A stretch of DNA of 64,000 nt from Candidatus Eisenbergiella stercoravium (GCA_019113175.1 DXHY01000063.1:1-64000); one strand, 5' to 3'; numbered from the stretch's first letter, positions 11,046 through 19,391 are shown. Numbers and translations: made by a program. Notes: generated by a model not told the origin, from the letters alone.

Positions 11046-11052
11046 TAAAGCA

Positions 11053-11086
11053 GGCGGATTCCTGACAGGAGTCCGAGCCTTTTTTA
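11053..11086 (+). terminator. Terminator after rsmE with a competing hairpin
   Basis: CGGATTCC (11055-11062) and GGAGTCCG (11068-11075) form a stem with a TGACA loop and one wobble, followed by TTTTTT. GGAATCCGCC at 11030-11039, over the rsmE stop codon, pairs perfectly with GGCGGATTCC at 11053-11062, so two exclusive folds exist. Regulation by this switch is only a possibility. Confidence 0.7.
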
Positions 11087-11121
11087 TCTTTACATATTGA
11101 AATAGAAAGTTGGGAGAAACC

Positions 11122-12282
11122 ATGGAATGCTATCTGGATAATTCAGCCACAACAAGATGCTTTGACAGTGTCGCAGAACTCATGACGCAGGTGATGTGTC
11201 TGGACTATGGCAATCCATCCAGTATGCACCGGAAGGGAGTGCAGGCTGAGCAATACCTTCGCTATGCAAAGGATGTGTTTTCCAGGATCCTCAAGGTGAA
11301 TGGAAAAGAGCTTTTTTTTACTTCGGGCGGCACAGAATCGGATAATCTGGCGCTGATCGGCTGTGCGTTTGCAAACTGCCGTGCCGGGAGACATCTGATC
11401 ACAACGTCCATTGAGCATCCTGCCATCCTTCAGACCATGCAGTATCTGGAGGAACAGGGCTTTGAAGTGACCTATCTTCCAGTGGATGAATGGGGGAGAA
11501 TCCGGCTTTCGGATCTGGAATGTGCCCTGCGGCCGGATACGATTCTGGTATCCATCATGCATACCAACAATGAAATCGGTTCCCTTCAGCCCATTGCGGA
11601 GGCGGGCGCTCTGATCCGTAGAAGAAACCCCTCCACCCTGTTTCATGTGGACGCGGTGCAGGGCTTCGGAAAGTTCCGCATCCTTCCCAGAAAAATGGGA
11701 ATTGACATGCTTTCCTTAAGCGGCCATAAGATTCACGGGCCGAAGGGAACGGGACTGCTGTATGTGAATGACCGGGTAAAAATTCACCCCATCATCTTCG
11801 GCGGCGGCCAGCAGCGGGGACTGCGCTCCGGAACGGAAAACGTGCCCGGTATCGCAGGACTGGCAAAGGCGGCGGAAGAGATCTACGCCGGACTGGATGC
11901 GGATACGGCAAGGCTGTATGAACTGAAGCAGCGATTCATCGACGGTGTTCTGGAGCTGCCGGACGTTCAGATCAACGGGCTGACGGGAAGGGACAGCGCT
12001 CCCCATGTGATCAGCGTTTCCTTCCGCGGCGTGCGCAGTGAAGTGCTTCTGCACGCGCTGGAGGATCGGGAGATCTATGTGTCGGCGGGGAGCGCCTGCT
12101 CTTCCAACCGGCCGGAAACGGCGGGAAGCGCCACACTGCGCGCGATCGGACTGGATAAGGAGCTTCTTGGTTCCACGCTTCGTTTCAGCCTGTCCGTGTT
12201 TACCACTCGGGAGGAAATCGATTACGCCCTGTGCGCTCTGCATGAGCTGGTTCCCATGCTGCGCAGATTTACCAGACGATAA
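11122..12282 (+). CDS. Cysteine desulfurase (NifS/IscS family)
   Basis: This 386-aa PLP enzyme takes sulfur from cysteine as a persulfide. It has the N-terminal CYLDNSATT, the PLP lysine in LSGHKIHGPKGTG, and the catalytic cysteine in VSAGSACSSNRPE. The gene is followed by thiI, the usual nifZ-thiI type pairing, so sulfur delivery for 4-thiouridine in tRNA (and possibly thiamine) is the best-supported role, rather than general Fe-S assembly. The ATG at 11122 follows GGGAG; a TTG at 11110 is in frame but less likely. Confidence 0.92.
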   Translation: MECYLDNSATTRCFDSVAELMTQVMCLDYGNPSSMHRKGVQAEQYLRYAKDVFSRILKVNGKELFFTSGGTESDNLALIGCAFANCRAGRHLITTSIEHPAILQTMQYLEEQGFEVTYLPVDEWGRIRLSDLECALRPDTILVSIMHTNNEIGSLQPIAEAGALIRRRNPSTLFHVDAVQGFGKFRILPRKMGIDMLSLSGHKIHGPKGTGLLYVNDRVKIHPIIFGGGQQRGLRSGTENVPGIAGLAKAAEEIYAGLDADTARLYELKQRFIDGVLELPDVQINGLTGRDSAPHVISVSFRGVRSEVLLHALEDREIYVSAGSACSSNRPETAGSATLRAIGLDKELLGSTLRFSLSVFTTREEIDYALCALHELVPMLRRFTRR

Positions 12283-12288
12283 CGGAAA

Positions 12289-12344
12289 CTCTGCTCCGGG
12301 CGGAAAAGGCGCAAACGCGCATTCTTCCGCCTGTGAAGGCAGAG
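12289..12344 (+). other. Two-tier stem in the desulfurase-thiI spacer
   Basis: CTCTGC (12289-12294) pairs with GCAGAG (12339-12344), and inside it GGCGGAA (12299-12305) pairs with TTCCGCC (12325-12331) with a GCG-rich apical part. There is no T-run, so it is not a standard terminator. It may be an mRNA stability or processing element, and no known riboswitch is recognised. Confidence 0.35.
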
Positions 12345-12417
12345 ACTTCGGCGACGTAGGAAAACAGAACATATGCGGAGCCGTACACTTTGCATATGGG
12401 CTGGAATAAGGAGTATT

Positions 12418-13605
12418 ATGGAATTCAGATCTTTTTTAATTAAGTATGCGGAAATCGGAGTGAAGGGAAGAAACCGCGGCATCTTTGAGGACGCCCTGGT
12501 CCGTCAGATCCGCCATGCGCTGAAGCGCTGTGAAGGAGAGTTCACGGTCCGGCGCACCAGAGGAAGAGTATATGTGGAGGTCCTGTCCGAAAGCTATGAT
12601 TATGAGGAAACCATGGAGGGACTGAAAACTGTGTTCGGCATCGCGCAGATCTGTCCGATGATCGAGCTGAAGGATGAAGGCTTTGAGAGCCTGTGCAGCG
12701 CTGTGGTTTCCTATATGGGAGAAGCCTATCCGGACCGGAATCTCACCTTCAAGGTGAATACCAGAAGGGCGAGAAAGGATTACCCCATGGAATCCATGGA
12801 GGTGAACAGTGAGGTGGGCGGCGTGCTTCTTGACGCCTATCCGGAAATGAAGGTGGACGTGCATCATCCCGAGGTGATGCTGAATATCGAGATCCGGGAA
12901 AAAATCTATGTGTATTCCATCGAAATCCCCGGTCCCGGCGGAATGCCCGTGGGAACCAACGGCAAGGGCATGCTCCTTCTGTCGGGCGGAATTGATTCGC
13001 CGGTGGCTGGATGGATGATTGCCAAGCGCGGCGTGAAGATCGACGCGGTCTATTTTCACGCGCCTCCGTACACCAGTGACAGGGCGAAGCAGAAGGTGGT
13101 TGATCTGGCCAGAAAGGTGGCCCGCTACAGCGGACCGATCTGGCTGCATGTGATCAATTTTACCGATATCCAGCTCTATATCTATGAAAAATGTCCGCAT
13201 GAGGAGCTGACGATCATCATGCGCCGCTATATGATGCGGATTGCAGAAAAAATTGCGGCCGATACGGATTGTCTGGGCCTGATCACCGGAGAGAGCATCG
13301 GCCAGGTGGCTTCCCAGACCATGCAGTCGCTGGCGGCCACCAACGAGGTCTGCAGCATGCCTGTGTACCGTCCGCTGATCGGAATGGACAAGCAGGAGAT
13401 CATCAATATTTCGGAACGGATCGACACCTATGAGACTTCGATTCTTCCTTATGAGGACTGCTGCACCATCTTTGTGGCGAAGCATCCGGTGACCAAGCCG
13501 AATCTGAACGTGATCCGTAAGCATGAGAAGAATCTGGATGAAAAGATTGACGAGCTGGTGCAGACGGCGCTGGATACGAAGGAATTGATTGTAGTGGAGG
13601 CGTAG
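12418..13605 (+). CDS. thiI: tRNA 4-thiouridine synthase ThiI
   Basis: The 395-aa protein is the short, Firmicute-type ThiI. An N-terminal ferredoxin-like and THUMP RNA-binding region (IKYAEIGVKGRNRG to VHHPEVMLNIEIR) is followed by the PP-loop ATPase domain with LLLSGGIDSPVAGWM. It adenylates U8 of tRNA and replaces the oxygen with sulfur passed from a cysteine desulfurase. The C-terminal rhodanese domain of the enterobacterial enzyme is absent, as is normal here. AAGGAG lies 4 nt before the ATG at 12418. It is coupled to the desulfurase gene just upstream. Confidence 0.96.
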   Translation: MEFRSFLIKYAEIGVKGRNRGIFEDALVRQIRHALKRCEGEFTVRRTRGRVYVEVLSESYDYEETMEGLKTVFGIAQICPMIELKDEGFESLCSAVVSYMGEAYPDRNLTFKVNTRRARKDYPMESMEVNSEVGGVLLDAYPEMKVDVHHPEVMLNIEIREKIYVYSIEIPGPGGMPVGTNGKGMLLLSGGIDSPVAGWMIAKRGVKIDAVYFHAPPYTSDRAKQKVVDLARKVARYSGPIWLHVINFTDIQLYIYEKCPHEELTIIMRRYMMRIAEKIAADTDCLGLITGESIGQVASQTMQSLAATNEVCSMPVYRPLIGMDKQEIINISERIDTYETSILPYEDCCTIFVAKHPVTKPNLNVIRKHEKNLDEKIDELVQTALDTKELIVVEA

Positions 13606-14011
13606 CGGAGATGACGCGGTGCGGTTTGGCTGAGCGGGTGAAGGGCTGGCCTCCCGGCTGCGGCGTCCGCGGGCTTTGCCCGCTTGCCGCGGGGGTTTTT
13701 CCTGGCGGGGATGTGGGAGGATGCGGTGGGCCGCCGTGCGCTCGAGGGCGGTTGGCCTTCTGGTGTGTGGCGGCTGAGTGTGTGATTGGCCTCCCGGTTG
13801 CGGCGTCCGCGGGCTTTGCCCGCTTGCCGCAGGTTTTTTCCTGGCGGGGGATGGGGAGGATGCGTGGGGCCGCCGTGCCGCTCGAGGGCGATGCCCTCTC
13901 GCTGTGGGGCATTCGCCCCATATCAGAAAAGGAGCAAAGCCTGTCTGGTAAGCGGGCCTTCGGCCCGTTTCCCATTCAGACTTCCCTCCTTTTCTGATGC
14001 ACGGCTCATTG
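13606..14011. repeat. GC-rich duplicated, hairpin-rich spacer
   Basis: No credible gene is seen in this very GC-rich stretch. Two 103-bp imperfect copies lie at 13648-13750 and 13788-13890 (period 140 bp), each carrying a GCGGC...GCCGC stem with an inner GCGGGC/GCCCGC hairpin and ending in CTCGAGGGCG. Next come a TGGGGC/GCCCCA hairpin (about 13905-13920) and a large nested inverted repeat with 13-nt perfect outer arms (13922-13934 and 13986-13998) and an inner CGGGCC/GGCCCG stem. Open frames across it are low-complexity and lack gene character. Confidence 0.7.
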
Positions 14012-14055
14012 GGAAAACAAAAAGACAAGCCCCCCGGATTGTTGGTCTTGCCTTT
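14012..14055 (-). terminator. Terminator of the HPr-like gene
   Basis: On the - strand AAGGCAAGACC pairs with GGCTTGTCTT with one bulge, followed by a T-rich run (TTTTTGTTTT). It lies about 48 nt after the stop codon of the - strand gene. Confidence 0.7.
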
Positions 14056-14102
14056 TCCGTTTAAGTATTCAGATGTACAGCTTCATAGCTGAAGCGAATG
14101 GA

Positions 14103-14333
14103 TTAAACCATGTAGGGCTTAAGAACTTCCAGAACCTCATCTGCATTGTCTTCAGCATGGATGTTCAGGTCGATCGGCTTGGAAAGATCAAGGCTGAAGA
14201 TGCCCATAATGGATTTTGCGTCGATAACGTATCTTCCGGATACCAGATCGAAGTCATAATCAAACTTCGTAATATCATTTACGAAAGATTTTACCTTATC
14301 GATGGAATTTAATGAAATCTTAACGGTTTTCAT
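14103..14333 (-). CDS. HPr-like protein lacking the active-site histidine
   Basis: This 76-aa protein has the length and fold pattern of the PTS phosphocarrier HPr, and AKSIMGIFSLDLSKPIDL (residues 39-56) matches the conserved HPr region around Ser46. The N-terminal GLHxRPA active-site loop is missing: residues 8-18 read LNSIDKVKSFV, with no histidine. It therefore cannot take phosphate from enzyme I, though Ser41 aligns with the regulatory Ser46 site. A regulatory or adaptor role is possible but unproven. AAGGAGG lies 7 nt before the ATG on the - strand. It is the only clear - strand gene and is divergent from mtaB. Confidence 0.8.
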   Translation of the reverse strand: MKTVKISLNSIDKVKSFVNDITKFDYDFDLVSGRYVIDAKSIMGIFSLDLSKPIDLNIHAEDNADEVLEVLKPYMV

Positions 14334-14405
14334 TTTGTTTTACCTCCTTAATTGACTGACAGCCTGAGCGCGATACGTCCGGGCTGTCTGATACCTTCTG
14401 TTTAC

Positions 14406-14434
14406 ATATTAAAGGGAGAGGGGGTAAAAGTCAA
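14406..14434 (-). promoter_or_regulatory. Promoter of the HPr-like gene
   Basis: On the - strand TTGACT (14434-14429) and TAATAT (14411-14406) are separated by 17 bp, giving a leader of about 65 nt before the ATG at 14333. Confidence 0.7.
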
Positions 14435-14467
14435 GCATCAAACATGACAAAAAAAGCGGAGATTACT

Positions 14468-15910
14468 ATGAAAAGTGTAGCATTACATAATCTGGGCTGT
14501 AAAGTGAATGCATACGAATTGGAGGCAATCGGACAAAAGTTACAAGAAAAAGGATACCAGATTGTACCATTCGATAATATTGCGGATATTTATATCGTAA
14601 ATACGTGTACGGTAACCAATATCGCTGACAGGAAGAGCCGTCAGATGCTGCATCGGGCGAAGAAGAGGAATCCGGATGCGGTCGTGGTGGCGGTTGGCTG
14701 CTATGTACAGACGGGAAAGGAAGAGGCGCTGCTGGATGGGAGCATAGACCTTGCGGTGGGAAATAACCGGAAGAAGGAGCTTCCCGAGATTCTGGAGGAA
14801 TTCCTCCGGAAGAGAAAGGAAGCAGAAAAATCTGACGGGACGGAAGAGGACAGGCTTCTTAAACGGAAGACATTAAACAACAAAAGTGTAGTAAATATGG
14901 ATCGGGAGCAGGAGTATGAGGAAATGCTGTCCGGGAACGAGGAGGCGAAACTGCCGGGAGAGCATACACGCGCCTATATCAAGATTCAGGACGGCTGTAA
15001 TCAGTTCTGTTCCTACTGCATTATTCCTTTTGCGCGTGGAAGAGTGCGCAGCAGAAGGCCGTTTGATGTGCTGCGTGAGGTAAGGCAGCTGGCGGCAGGA
15101 GGCTGCCGTGAGGTGGTTCTCACGGGAATTCATATCAGCTCCTATGGGATGGATTTTATTCAGAAAACGGATGGAGACTATCTTGAAAGCGGGAGCGATC
15201 TGCGGCAGACGGCGCAGAAGCGGCAGTATCTTCTGAATCTGGTGCGGGAGATAGCCGGGGTTGAAGGAATTGAACGGGTCCGCCTCGGTTCTCTGGAACC
15301 GAGGATCATCACGAAGGAGTTTGCCGAAGGGCTTGCGGCGCTTCCTCAGGTCTGCCCCCATTTTCATCTCTCTTTACAGAGCGGCTGCGACGCCACGCTG
15401 AAAAGGATGAATAGGCACTATACGGCGGAGGAATACTATGAGAAGGTAAGGCTTCTGCGGGAGGTGTTTGAGAACCCGGCGATCACGACGGATGTGATTG
15501 TGGGATTTCCCGGAGAGACGGAAGAAGAATTTGAAACCACGGCGGCTTTCCTGGAAAAGGTGCATTTTTTTGAAATGCATGTGTTCAAGTATTCTGTCAG
15601 AAAGGGGACAGCAGCTGCGGTTATGAAGGACCAGGTGCCCGAACAGATAAAAAATGAACGGAGCGCCCGGCTGATTGAAATGGAGCAGAGACTGAGCAGG
15701 GAGTACCGGGCTCAGTACATAGGAAAGGAGATCACGGTGCTGACGGAGGACTGTGTGGAGCTTTCCGGAGAAAACTGGAGGCTGGGGCATACACAGACCT
15801 ATGTGAAGGCAGCGGTTCCAGCTGCGCTGGCAGGAAGAAACGAGCTGATCACGGGCCGCGCGGCGGGCTTTCTGACGGATGAGATCCTTCGGCTGGAGCC
15901 GGTCCTCTGA
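14468..15910 (+). CDS. mtaB: tRNA t6A37 methylthiotransferase MtaB
   Basis: The 480-aa radical-SAM methylthiotransferase converts t6A37 to ms2t6A37 in tRNAs decoding ANN codons. The UPF0004 domain starts with VALHNLGCKVNAYELEAIG, the MtaB/YqeV-type signature, and holds NTCTVTNIADRKSRQ. The radical SAM Cx3Cx2C motif is in DGCNQFCSYCIIPFARG. A C-terminal TRAM-like region follows (ITVLTEDCVE). A Lys/Glu-rich insertion lies at about residues 118-155. The ATG at 14468 is chosen because it gives the family N-terminus; an ATG at 14444 lacks a ribosome site. Confidence 0.94.
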   Translation: MKSVALHNLGCKVNAYELEAIGQKLQEKGYQIVPFDNIADIYIVNTCTVTNIADRKSRQMLHRAKKRNPDAVVVAVGCYVQTGKEEALLDGSIDLAVGNNRKKELPEILEEFLRKRKEAEKSDGTEEDRLLKRKTLNNKSVVNMDREQEYEEMLSGNEEAKLPGEHTRAYIKIQDGCNQFCSYCIIPFARGRVRSRRPFDVLREVRQLAAGGCREVVLTGIHISSYGMDFIQKTDGDYLESGSDLRQTAQKRQYLLNLVREIAGVEGIERVRLGSLEPRIITKEFAEGLAALPQVCPHFHLSLQSGCDATLKRMNRHYTAEEYYEKVRLLREVFENPAITTDVIVGFPGETEEEFETTAAFLEKVHFFEMHVFKYSVRKGTAAAVMKDQVPEQIKNERSARLIEMEQRLSREYRAQYIGKEITVLTEDCVELSGENWRLGHTQTYVKAAVPAALAGRNELITGRAAGFLTDEILRLEPVL

Positions 15911-15939
15911 ACCGCTGCTCCGGTTCGCTTCGCAGCGGT
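15911..15939 (+). terminator. Hairpin directly after mtaB
   Basis: ACCGCTGC (15911-15918) pairs perfectly with GCAGCGGT (15932-15939), starting at the base after the stop codon. No T-run follows, so terminator activity is uncertain. Confidence 0.35.
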
Positions 15940-15986
15940 GGCAAAACCCGTGAGCTGAGACAGGTGAATCGGGAAATAAATAGGAT

Positions 15987-16015
15987 TTGAAATTTCTGAC
16001 AAAGTAGGGTATGAT
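15987..16015 (+). promoter_or_regulatory. Promoter of the ireB cluster
   Basis: TTGAAA at 15987-15992 and TATGAT at 16010-16015 are spaced by 17 bp, 53 nt before the ireB start codon. Confidence 0.7.
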
Positions 16016-16067
16016 AGGATAGAACTGATATCCTGAAATTGAAGGGCAGGATGGAATGGAGTAGGAA

Positions 16068-16337
16068 ATGCAGAACCAGGATTTTGGCAGCACACAGTAT
16101 TTTAAAGTGGAGAAAGAGCCGGAGAACGGAGTTAAGGTGATTCTGGCCGCGGTTTACGAAGCGCTGACGGAAAAGGGCTATAATCCGGTTGACCAGATCG
16201 TCGGTTACATCATGTCGGGCGATCCTACCTACATCACCAGCCACAAGAATGCCCGCGGCATGATCATGCGTGCGGAGCGGGACGAGATTGTGGAGGAGAT
16301 GCTGAAGGAATATATTAAGAATAATCACTGGGGCTGA
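16068..16337 (+). CDS. ireB: IreB family regulatory phosphoprotein (UPF0297)
   Basis: This 89-aa protein is a full-length member of UPF0297, which includes enterococcal IreB, a small substrate of the PASTA kinase IreK that affects cell-envelope stress and cephalosporin tolerance. Conserved sequence includes VYEALTEKGYNPVDQIVGYIMSGDPTYITSH and MRAERDEIVEEMLKEYI. Ser8 and Thr9 near the N-terminus are plausible phosphosites by analogy only. The order ireB-ruvX-DUF1292 matches B. subtilis yrzL-yrrK-yrzB. Confidence 0.94.
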   Translation: MQNQDFGSTQYFKVEKEPENGVKVILAAVYEALTEKGYNPVDQIVGYIMSGDPTYITSHKNARGMIMRAERDEIVEEMLKEYIKNNHWG

Positions 16338-16461
16338 TCTGCATTGTGCAGAAGGAACCGGCGCGGAGCGGCGGAAAGCGGCCCCGGCCGGTTCTTCCCG
16401 GAAGGGATCTTCAGATGATGAACATGCCGTCCTGCGGCGGAAGAAATGAGGTCTGGATATA

Positions 16462-16935
16462 ATGCGCATTATGGGACTGGATTTCGGGTCAAAGACAGTT
16501 GGAGTCGCCGTCAGTGACCCTTTGCTTTTGACTGCTCAGGGAATTGAAATTATCAGGAGAAAAGAAGAGAATAAGCTGCGCCGCACGCTCGCCAGGATCG
16601 AAGAGCTGATTCTGGAATACGGAGTGGAGCAGATTGTACTCGGCCTTCCGAAAAACATGAATGATACGGAAGGAGACCGGGTACAGGCAACGAAGGAATT
16701 TGCGGAAAAGCTGGAGAGAAGAACGGCGCTTCCGGTCGTTTTCTGGGATGAGCGCCTGACCACTGTGGCGGCGGACAGGGCGATGATGGAGGCCGGGATC
16801 CGGCGTGAGCACAGGAAGGAACATGTGGACCGCATCGCAGCGGTTCTTATTTTGCAGGGTTATCTGGACTGTCGGAAAAATACGCAGACGGATGCGGATG
16901 GGATATTCCCGGAGACAGACGAAGAAAAGAATTAA
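16462..16935 (+). CDS. ruvX: RuvX/YqgF family RNase H-fold nuclease
   Basis: The 157-aa protein is RuvX/YqgF, an RNase H-fold enzyme linked to Holliday-junction resolution and, in E. coli, 16S rRNA 5'-end maturation. It shows [16 protein letters not shown] with the first catalytic Asp, [15 protein letters not shown], and [13 protein letters not shown]. The ATG at 16462 has only a weak upstream purine stretch but gives the family N-terminus. It lies 124 nt after ireB. The C-terminus is slightly longer than usual. Confidence 0.93.
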   Translation: MRIMGLDFGSKTVGVAVSDPLLLTAQGIEIIRRKEENKLRRTLARIEELILEYGVEQIVLGLPKNMNDTEGDRVQATKEFAEKLERRTALPVVFWDERLTTVAADRAMMEAGIRREHRKEHVDRIAAVLILQGYLDCRKNTQTDADGIFPETDEEKN

Positions 16936-16950
16936 CAATAAAGAAGGGAC

Positions 16951-17277
16951 ATGTACCATCAGCGGGAGAGCTGTTCCGGCTGCCGGAGTGTCCAATTGGG
17001 AAAGCAGGAATACATTTTGGAGAAGATTGCATTTTGCCCGGACGGCGGAGAGGCCGTGGAATTTTATGTACTGGAGCAGACCAGGATTGCGGGCCGGGAT
17101 TATATCCTGGTGACGGAGAATCTGGATGAGGAAGAAGGAGAGGCGCTGATTCTGAAGGATGTTTCCTCCCCTGAGGATCAGGATGCTCTTTATGAGACCG
17201 TGGACGATGAGCAGGAGCTGGACGCTGTTGCTTCCGTTTTCGCGGATATGCTGGAGGATGTGGACCTGGAAAGGTAA
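16951..17277 (+). CDS. DUF1292 protein
   Basis: This 108-aa acidic protein matches DUF1292 (B. subtilis YrzB), always small and of unknown function. The recognisable part runs from about residue 28 (FCPDGGEAVEFYVLEQTRI) through YILVTENLDEEEGEALILKD to ASVFADMLEDVD. The first about 20 residues with three cysteines are not typical, so translation may begin later, although AAGGG lies before the ATG at 16951. It sits 15 nt after ruvX, the usual position for this family. Confidence 0.82.
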   Translation: MYHQRESCSGCRSVQLGKQEYILEKIAFCPDGGEAVEFYVLEQTRIAGRDYILVTENLDEEEGEALILKDVSSPEDQDALYETVDDEQELDAVASVFADMLEDVDLER

Positions 17278-17570
17278 CGTGTGTTCCGGTTTTTAAGCAG
17301 GTAAAAAGCAGGTCATTCCGGTTAGGGGAATTGTCTGCTGTTTATAAAAATTTATGGCAACGGACGGGGGCTGGGCAGACCGTAAGACCGATCAGCTGTG
17401 GAAACGGCCGGATCGATTGGAGTTTATTCGAAACGTGGACCGGGATGGATAAGGAATGACGTGCGCGGGGCGGTATGGAGACGAAGGAAGGACCGCCGGC
17501 ATCATCCTCCTGACCAGATGTTCCGGGTCCAGCCGCTGTCTGAGCCGTAGGAAATACGGAGGTAATTTGA
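17278..17570 (+). other. Long untranslated spacer before rnjA
   Basis: No gene, known riboswitch or clean promoter is recognised in these 293 bp. A weak TTGTCT/TATGGC pair (17332-17359) is the best promoter guess. A strong ACGGAGG site ends the region before the TTG start of rnjA. If transcription begins near 17365, the leader is about 200 nt. Confidence 0.4.
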
Positions 17571-19250
17571 TTGAAGAAAACAAAACAGGTGAATAATGGC
17601 GGCTCCAGGCTGAAGATCATTCCTTTGGGAGGCCTGGAGCAGATTGGCATGAACATTACTGCCTTCGAATACGAGGACAGTATTGTTGTGGTGGACTGCG
17701 GTCTTTCCTTCCCGGATGATGACATGCTGGGTATAGATATGGTGATTCCGGACATTACCTATCTGATGGATAATGTGGAGAAGGTAAAGGGCTTTGTGAT
17801 CACACACGGGCATGAGGACCATATCGGCGCTCTGCCTTATATTCTGAAGCAGCTGAACATCCCGGTCTACGCCACCAGGCTGACCATGGGAATCATCGAG
17901 AACAAGCTGAAGGAGCATAACCTGCTGAAAAGCACGAAGAGAAAGGTGATCAAATTCGGACAGTCCATTAATCTGGGACAGTTCCGGATCGAGTTCATTA
18001 AAACGAATCACAGCATTGTGGACGCGGCGGCTCTGGCGATCTATTCCCCGGCCGGGACGGTGGTTCATACAGGCGACTTCAAGGTGGATTACACGCCGGT
18101 ATTCGGTGATGCCATCGATCTTCAGCGCTTCGCGGAGATCGGGAAAAAAGGCGTGCTGGCGCTCCTGTGTGAATCCACAAACGCGGAGAGACCGGGCTTT
18201 ACTCCCTCTGAGAGGACGCTGAGCCGGACCTTTGATACGATTTTCCATGAGCATCCCAATAAGAGGATTATCATCGCTACCTTTGCCTCCAACGTGGACA
18301 GAGTACAGCAGATCATTAATTCGGCCTACAAATATAACAGAAAAGTGGTTGTGGAAGGCCGCAGCATGGTGAATATCATTGATACGGCCATGAATCTGGG
18401 CTGTCTGAATATTCCGGAAAATACGCTGATCAATATCGAACAGCTGAAAAACTATCCGGACGAGCGTACCGTCATCATCACAACGGGAAGCCAGGGAGAG
18501 AGCATGGCGGCGCTCAGCCGTATGGCGGCGAGCGTCCACCGGAAGATTTCCATCACGTCAAACGATGTGATCATTTTCTCTTCCAACCCGATCCCGGGAA
18601 ATGAGAAGGCGGTAACAAAGGTGATCAACGAGCTGCTCAGGAAGGGGGCGGAAGTGATTTTCCAGGACGCGCACGTGTCCGGACATGCCTGCCAGGAGGA
18701 AATCAAGCTGATTTACACCCTGGTTCATCCCAAATATTCGGTGCCGATTCATGGAGAGTTCAAGCACCGTCAGGCGCAACAGAGGATTGCCGTGGATCTG
18801 GGAATCCCGAAGGAAAATATTTTCATGCTCAATTCAGGAGACGTACTGGAGCTGGACAGTGAAAAGGCGCAGGTGACGGGCCGGGTTCCTGTGGGCGCGA
18901 TTCTGGTGGATGGTCTTGGCGTTGGAGATGTGGGCAATGTAGTACTCAGGGACCGTCAGCATCTGGCGGAGGACGGCATCATGATCGTGGCTCTGGCCCT
19001 GGATTCTGCCAGCGGACAGCTGGTGGGCGGACCGGATCTGGTTTCCCGCGGCTTTGTGTATGTGAAGGAATCGGATGAACTGATGGACGAGGCGCAGGAG
19101 CTGATGCGGGATGTGCTGGACCGCTGCATCGGAAAGGGCTGCACCGACTGGGGCAGGATCAAATCTGCGGTCAAGGACTCCCTTGGAGATTATATCTGGA
19201 AAAAGACCAAACGCCGTCCCATGATCCTTCCCATCATCATGGATGTGTAA
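17571..19250 (+). CDS. rnjA: Ribonuclease J
   Basis: The 559-aa protein is a beta-CASP metallo-beta-lactamase RNase J with endonuclease and 5'-3' exonuclease activity in mRNA decay and rRNA processing. The metal motif is VITHGHEDHIGALPYIL; later conserved pieces are DFKVDYTPV, LLCESTNAERPGFTPSE, ASNVDRVQQI, TTGSQGESMAALSRMA and VHVSGHA-type DAHVSGHACQEE. Translation starts at TTG, 8 nt after GGAGG; the next ATG lies inside the conserved GGLEQIGMNI motif. Its neighbour ylbF belongs to a family that partners the other major RNase (RNase Y) in Bacillus. Confidence 0.95.
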   Translation: MKKTKQVNNGGSRLKIIPLGGLEQIGMNITAFEYEDSIVVVDCGLSFPDDDMLGIDMVIPDITYLMDNVEKVKGFVITHGHEDHIGALPYILKQLNIPVYATRLTMGIIENKLKEHNLLKSTKRKVIKFGQSINLGQFRIEFIKTNHSIVDAAALAIYSPAGTVVHTGDFKVDYTPVFGDAIDLQRFAEIGKKGVLALLCESTNAERPGFTPSERTLSRTFDTIFHEHPNKRIIIATFASNVDRVQQIINSAYKYNRKVVVEGRSMVNIIDTAMNLGCLNIPENTLINIEQLKNYPDERTVIITTGSQGESMAALSRMAASVHRKISITSNDVIIFSSNPIPGNEKAVTKVINELLRKGAEVIFQDAHVSGHACQEEIKLIYTLVHPKYSVPIHGEFKHRQAQQRIAVDLGIPKENIFMLNSGDVLELDSEKAQVTGRVPVGAILVDGLGVGDVGNVVLRDRQHLAEDGIMIVALALDSASGQLVGGPDLVSRGFVYVKESDELMDEAQELMRDVLDRCIGKGCTDWGRIKSAVKDSLGDYIWKKTKRRPMILPIIMDV

Positions 19251-19251
19251 G

Positions 19252-19355
19252 ATTGAAAAATAAGCCCGATGGCTTATTTTTCAATTGGCAGTTTTGCGCC
19301 GGAGCACAAAACTGCCGTGATCGCAGAGGAGAAATCACCTGCGTGATTTCTCCTC
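19252..19355 (+). repeat. Array of three perfect stem-loops after rnjA
   Basis: Three hairpins follow in 104 bp: 15-nt arms at 19252-19266 and 19271-19285; 10-nt arms at 19287-19296 and 19307-19316; and 13-nt arms at 19326-19338 and 19343-19355. The first has a TATTTTTC descending arm and may terminate rnjA transcription. The third closely resembles the hairpin at about 5402-5425. The array lies between rnjA and ylbF. Confidence 0.8.
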
Positions 19356-19391
19356 GCGGCCTCAGCGTACCGCTTCGGCATGGAGGTAAAA

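Noticed and set aside
13648-13890. CRISPR array
   Set aside because: Only two 103-bp imperfect units 140 bp apart with no regular short repeats or spacers; no cas genes in the window.
13611-14064. Gly/Arg-rich + strand frames in the GC-rich spacer
   Set aside because: They follow the duplicated repeat units and the inverted repeat, with no coding character or ribosome site.
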